Of a DNA stretch of 9,964 nucleotides, positions 7,436-9,964 are shown in pieces (position 1 is the stretch's first letter; the number at the start of each line of letters is the position of its first letter). The stretch covers positions 1 to 9,964 of the forward strand of contig JANQUX010000078.1 of the NCBI GenBank assembly GCA_030730545.1. The letters run 5' to 3'. This DNA comes from Maribacter sp. (GTDB taxonomy: Bacteria > Bacteroidota > Bacteroidia > Flavobacteriales > Flavobacteriaceae). Under the pieces are notes generated by a model that had not been told where the DNA came from, searched no databases, and saw only the letters and a program-made list of their open reading frames with translations. The position numbers and the translations under genes were made by a program.

Positions 7436-9349
7436 ATGAGTAAGAACATCGAATTTGATAATATCTCCTTTGATCTACCAAAGAATCAAAGCAACGTTAT
7501 AAAGGTCATTGGTGTAGGTGGCGGTGGTAGTAATGCCATTAATCACATGTTCCAAGCAGGAATTAACGGAGTTGATTTTGTAATCTGTAATACAGATTCT
7601 CAGGCTTTAGACAATAGTCCGGTGCCTAACAAAATACAATTAGGTGTATCATTGACAGAAGGTTTGGGGGCTGGTGCCAATCCTGAAGTAGGTGAGCAAG
7701 CTGCCATGGAGAGTATGGAAGAAATTAAAAGTATGTTGGATACAACTACGAAAATGATCTTCATTACTGCTGGTATGGGCGGGGGAACAGGAACTGGTGC
7801 TGCTCCCGTAATTGCTAAGTTTGCTAAAGAAATGGATGTTCTTACTGTAGGTATCGTTACTATGCCGTTTCAATTCGAAGGTAAAATGCGAGTTGAGCAA
7901 GCACAACGAGGTATCGAAAAATTACGCAAAAATGTAGATTCGTTAATCGTTATCAATAACAATAAATTAAGAGAGGTTTATGGTAACCTTGGTTTTAAAG
8001 CTGGTTTCTCTAAAGCCGATGAAGTATTAGCAACTGCAGCTAGAGGTATTGCAGAAGTTATTACACATCACTATACACAAAACATTGATTTACGTGATGC
8101 CAAAACAGTATTATCCAATAGCGGTACTGCTATAATGGGTTCTGCTATTTCATCTGGTTCGGCAAGAGCTAATGAAGCAATCATGAAAGCGTTAGATTCT
8201 CCGTTATTGAACGATAACAAAATACAAGGAGCTAAAAACGTATTGTTATTGATTGTTTCTGGTTCGCAAGAAATTACTATTGATGAAATAGGTGAGATAA
8301 ACGATCATATTCAAATCGAAGCGGGTTACGGTGCAAACATTATAATGGGTGTTGGTGAAGACGAAAGCTTAGGTGAGGCTATTGCGGTAACAGTAATTGC
8401 TACTGGTTTTAATATTGAGCAACAAGATGATATTGTAAATACCGAATCGAAGAAAATCATTCATACTTTAGAAGAAGGGCAACGTGCCGAGGCAATGTTG
8501 TTATCTAATACTAAAACTGTTCATACTTTAGAAATGGACGAGGAGGAAGAGGAGGTAAAACAAGTCAAACCCGTAAAAAAGTATGAGTTCGTTGAGGAAG
8601 CAGATTTTGACTTGATACCTACAACGAACTATATTAAAAATTTCAATGTTTTTTATGAGGAAGTATTGGCTGAAAATGTATCTGAAGAAGATTTTGTAAT
8701 CGTAGATGCACCGTCATCTTTCCGAAATATCGAAGTCGTTGAGCCAGAAGTATTAAGAATCGAAGATGAGGAAGATGAATTTTCAATAAATTTTGAATCA
8801 TCTGTTAGAGATGAAGAAGAAAAGGAAAATGTAATCATGTTTGATTTACATGATGAAGTAAAAGATATAGATGTTAACGATAGTATCGAAATTGTGCCGG
8901 TATTAGAGTATAATAAGAATGGTGAAAAGCGCTATAGCTTAGATGACTACATGCAACTAGAAAGTAAATTGACAGGTGCAAGGTCTAAGGCAGAAGAATA
9001 TGAGCCAAAAGTTATTGAAGATGAATTAATTTTCGAGAAAAAGACAGTAGCGCCAAGAAGAGAAATTCACCCAGAAGAGCAATTAGATCCAATGGAAACT
9101 CCGATTGAAGAATTGTTACGAGATAGGGCTGATGAGCGTAGAAGAAAACTAAAAGATTTTAACTATAAGTTCAAAAATAACGCACCTACCAGTTATGACG
9201 AAAAGAAGCCGGCATATCAAAGACAAGGTGTTAATTTGAACGAAAATCCTAGAGAAAAGAAGATTTCTAGAACATCGTTAAGTGGTGATAGTAATGATGA
9301 TATTCAGTTACGTTCTAATAACTCTTTTTTACATGATAATGTAGATTAG
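7436..9349 (+). CDS. ftsZ: FtsZ, tubulin-like cell division GTPase (long Bacteroidota form)
   Basis: GTPase that polymerises into the division ring at midcell. The core (about 18-328) has IGVGGGGSNAIN (25-36), the tubulin signature GGGTGTG (115-121), MPFQFEG (143-149) and the T7 synergy loop NIDLRDAKTVL (216-226) with the acidic residues Asp218 and Asp221 needed for GTP hydrolysis. Total length is 637 aa against about 380-400 in E. coli or B. subtilis; the excess is a linker of about 275 residues. This linker is acidic at 367-374 and 443-463, then turns basic at 561-582 (DRADERRRKLKDFNYKF). The C-terminus reads IQLRSNNSFLHDNVD, with no DIPAFLR-type peptide. Long FtsZ proteins of this kind are usual in Flavobacteriia. 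The ATG is chosen because about 20 residues precede the core. Three in-frame stops end it (TAG TAA TAG). Confidence 0.98.
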   Translation: MSKNIEFDNISFDLPKNQSNVIKVIGVGGGGSNAINHMFQAGINGVDFVICNTDSQALDNSPVPNKIQLGVSLTEGLGAGANPEVGEQAAMESMEEIKSMLDTTTKMIFITAGMGGGTGTGAAPVIAKFAKEMDVLTVGIVTMPFQFEGKMRVEQAQRGIEKLRKNVDSLIVINNNKLREVYGNLGFKAGFSKADEVLATAARGIAEVITHHYTQNIDLRDAKTVLSNSGTAIMGSAISSGSARANEAIMKALDSPLLNDNKIQGAKNVLLLIVSGSQEITIDEIGEINDHIQIEAGYGANIIMGVGEDESLGEAIAVTVIATGFNIEQQDDIVNTESKKIIHTLEEGQRAEAMLLSNTKTVHTLEMDEEEEEVKQVKPVKKYEFVEEADFDLIPTTNYIKNFNVFYEEVLAENVSEEDFVIVDAPSSFRNIEVVEPEVLRIEDEEDEFSINFESSVRDEEEKENVIMFDLHDEVKDIDVNDSIEIVPVLEYNKNGEKRYSLDDYMQLESKLTGARSKAEEYEPKVIEDELIFEKKTVAPRREIHPEEQLDPMETPIEELLRDRADERRRKLKDFNYKFKNNAPTSYDEKKPAYQRQGVNLNENPREKKISRTSLSGDSNDDIQLRSNNSFLHDNVD

Positions 9350-9369
9350 TAATAGGATTACTATAATTT

Positions 9370-9410
9370 TAAAACCCGAAAACTAAGTTAGTTTTCGGGT
9401 TTTATTTTTT
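9370..9410 (+). terminator. Rho-independent terminator of the division/cell wall operon
   Basis: A 17-bp perfect inverted repeat pairs bases 9370-9386 with 9388-9404 around base 9387; a real hairpin would open the last few pairs to form a loop. The stem holds ACCCGAAAACT and its complement AGTTTTCGGGT, and is followed by six T (9405-9410) after TTTTA. It sits 21 bases after the ftsZ stop, where the operon should end. The opposite strand lacks a comparable T run after the stem, so termination is mainly of + strand transcripts. Confidence 0.9.
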
Positions 9411-9420
9411 ATCTTCGCAG
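9388..9420 (+). promoter_or_regulatory. Candidate Bacteroidota-type promoter for the YqeY-domain gene
   Basis: TATCTTCG at 9410-9417 matches the Bacteroidota -7 element TAnnTTTG in all fixed positions but one. A weak -33 candidate, TTAG at 9388-9391 (consensus TTTG or TTG), lies 18 bases upstream, inside the terminator's 3' arm. Transcription would start near 9421-9425, giving a leader of about 15 nt. The placement directly after a strong terminator and before a gene supports it, but the -33 match is poor and there is no experimental support. Confidence 0.5.
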
Positions 9421-9437
9421 ACCAAAATAAAGAGCAA

Positions 9438-9881
9438 ATGGGTTTACAGGAAAGAGTAATGGAGCAGTTGAAATTGGCTATGAAGGCAAAAGATTCAGTG
9501 GCGCTAGAATCGCTTAGGGCTATTAAATCTGCATTGTTGGTAGCAAGTACAAGTGGAGCTGGCGAAATTACTGAAGATGATGAAATTCAGATTGTTCAAA
9601 AGTTGGTAAAACAGCGTAAAGATAGTGCTGCAATTTTTACGGAGCAGGGTAGACAAGATCTTGCTGATCCAGAACTAGCTCAGATTGCAGTTATCGAGAA
9701 ATTTTTGCCAGAACAACTTACGGAAGAAGAAGTAGAAAAAGTTGTTGTACAAACTATAGATGCTATAGGTGCTTCAGGTATGAAGGATATGGGAAAAGTT
9801 ATGGGAATCGTCTCTAAAGAATTAGCCGGTCAAGCAGACGGTAAATTGATATCTACCATCGTGAAGAAGAAATTAGCATAA
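9438..9881 (+). CDS. Standalone GatB/YqeY-domain protein
   Basis: Small cytoplasmic protein (147 aa) matching the standalone YqeY family over its full length. This domain also forms the C-terminal tail of GatB, the tRNA-dependent amidotransferase subunit, where it contacts tRNA; the role of the free form is not established. Visible marks are the N-terminal helix MEQLKLAMKAKDSVALESLRAIKSAL (8-33), KQRKDSAAIFTEQGRQDL (58-75), IAVIEKFLPEQL (83-94) and the glycine-containing MGKVMG (118-123) near the end. The ATG at 9438 follows an A-rich leader (AATAAAGAGCAA); Met8 is an in-frame alternative, but the upstream start fits the usual family N-terminus. The gene follows the operon terminator and a candidate promoter, so it is probably transcribed on its own, perhaps with the tRNA gene after it. 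Nothing here shows a division role. Confidence 0.93.
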   Translation: MGLQERVMEQLKLAMKAKDSVALESLRAIKSALLVASTSGAGEITEDDEIQIVQKLVKQRKDSAAIFTEQGRQDLADPELAQIAVIEKFLPEQLTEEEVEKVVVQTIDAIGASGMKDMGKVMGIVSKELAGQADGKLISTIVKKKLA

Positions 9882-9903
9882 GTAAGTGCTTGCTAATTGC
9901 TAA
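9871..9903 (+). repeat. Small inverted repeat plus tandem 7-mer between the YqeY-domain gene and the tRNA
   Basis: AATTAGCA (9871-9878, covering the end of the YqeY-domain gene) is the exact reverse complement of TGCTAATT (9891-9898), with 12 bases between. In addition TTGCTAA occurs twice in tandem (9890-9896 and 9897-9903), so the 5' arm can pair with either copy over six bases. No T run follows, so this is not a standard intrinsic terminator. It could be a weak hairpin that shapes or separates mRNA and tRNA ends, or chance in A/T-rich DNA. Confidence 0.4.
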
Positions 9904-9912
9904 ATAAATAAT

Positions 9913-9964
9913 GGCCTCGTGGCGCAACTGAATAGCGCATCAGATTTCGGCTCTGAGGGTTGGG
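9913..9964 (+). tRNA. tRNA-Arg (anticodon TCG), 5' part, cut by the window end
   Basis: The sequence folds as the 5' two thirds of a tRNA. The acceptor 5' strand is GGCCTCG (9913-9919), then T8 and G9. The D stem GCGC (9922-9925) pairs with GCGC (9935-9938). The anticodon stem TCAGA (9940-9944) pairs exactly with TCTGA (9952-9956), enclosing the 7-nt loop TTTCGGC. The anticodon is TCG at 9947-9949, which reads CGA and, by wobble, other CGN arginine codons. A five-base variable region follows and the window stops at the start of the T arm, so the acceptor 3' strand cannot be checked. Confidence 0.9.

Noticed and set aside
6993..7481. 162-codon open frame on the - strand across the ftsA end and ftsZ start
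   Set aside because: It lies opposite two certain genes, its product is a low-complexity Ser/Cys/Tyr-rich sequence with no recognisable domain, and it matches the mirror of Glu/Gln-rich codons in ftsA.
1..9964. Mobile elements, CRISPR arrays, phage or defence genes
   Set aside because: Coding sequence is nearly continuous with housekeeping genes, and I saw no transposase, repeat-spacer pattern or terminal inverted repeats.

Overview
The window is a stretch of the division and cell wall (dcw) cluster of a Bacteroidota bacterium, most probably a marine-type member of the Flavobacteriaceae. The evidence is the gene order mraY-murD-ftsW-murG-murC-ftsQ-ftsA-ftsZ with no murB or ddl between murC and ftsQ. 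A very long FtsZ (637 aa) ending in SNNSFLHDNVD, A/T-rich DNA, A-rich leaders without clear Shine-Dalgarno sequences, and a TAnnTTTG-like promoter after ftsZ agree with this. Genus cannot be fixed from the sequence alone.

Layout: all genes lie on the + strand. Bases 1-357 are the 3' end of mraY, cut by the window edge. Then come murD (357-1691), ftsW (1693-2901), murG (2888-3976), murC (3978-5333), ftsQ (5323-6042), ftsA (6049-7392) and ftsZ (7436-9349). From mraY to ftsA the genes overlap or are at most 6 nt apart, which points to one transcript with coupled translation. A 43-nt gap precedes ftsZ. A strong intrinsic terminator (9370-9410) closes the operon. Directly after it, a candidate Bacteroidota-type promoter precedes a standalone GatB/YqeY-domain gene (9438-9881). 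A tRNA-Arg(TCG) gene begins at 9913 and is cut by the right edge. No stretch of 300 bases lacks a gene.

How the genes work together: MurC and MurD add L-Ala and D-Glu to UDP-MurNAc in the cytoplasm. MraY moves the finished phospho-MurNAc-pentapeptide to undecaprenyl phosphate, making lipid I, and MurG adds GlcNAc to give lipid II. FtsW polymerises lipid II at the septum. FtsZ forms the division ring, FtsA ties it to the membrane by a C-terminal amphipathic helix, and FtsQ links the ring to the periplasmic machinery.

This is an ordinary, intact housekeeping region. I found no mobile element, CRISPR array, phage gene or undescribed system. The points worth a second look are small: the long, patterned FtsZ C-terminal region, the compact terminator/promoter junction, the translational coupling with GTG starts, tandem stop codons after ftsQ, ftsA and ftsZ, and a small repeat structure before the tRNA.
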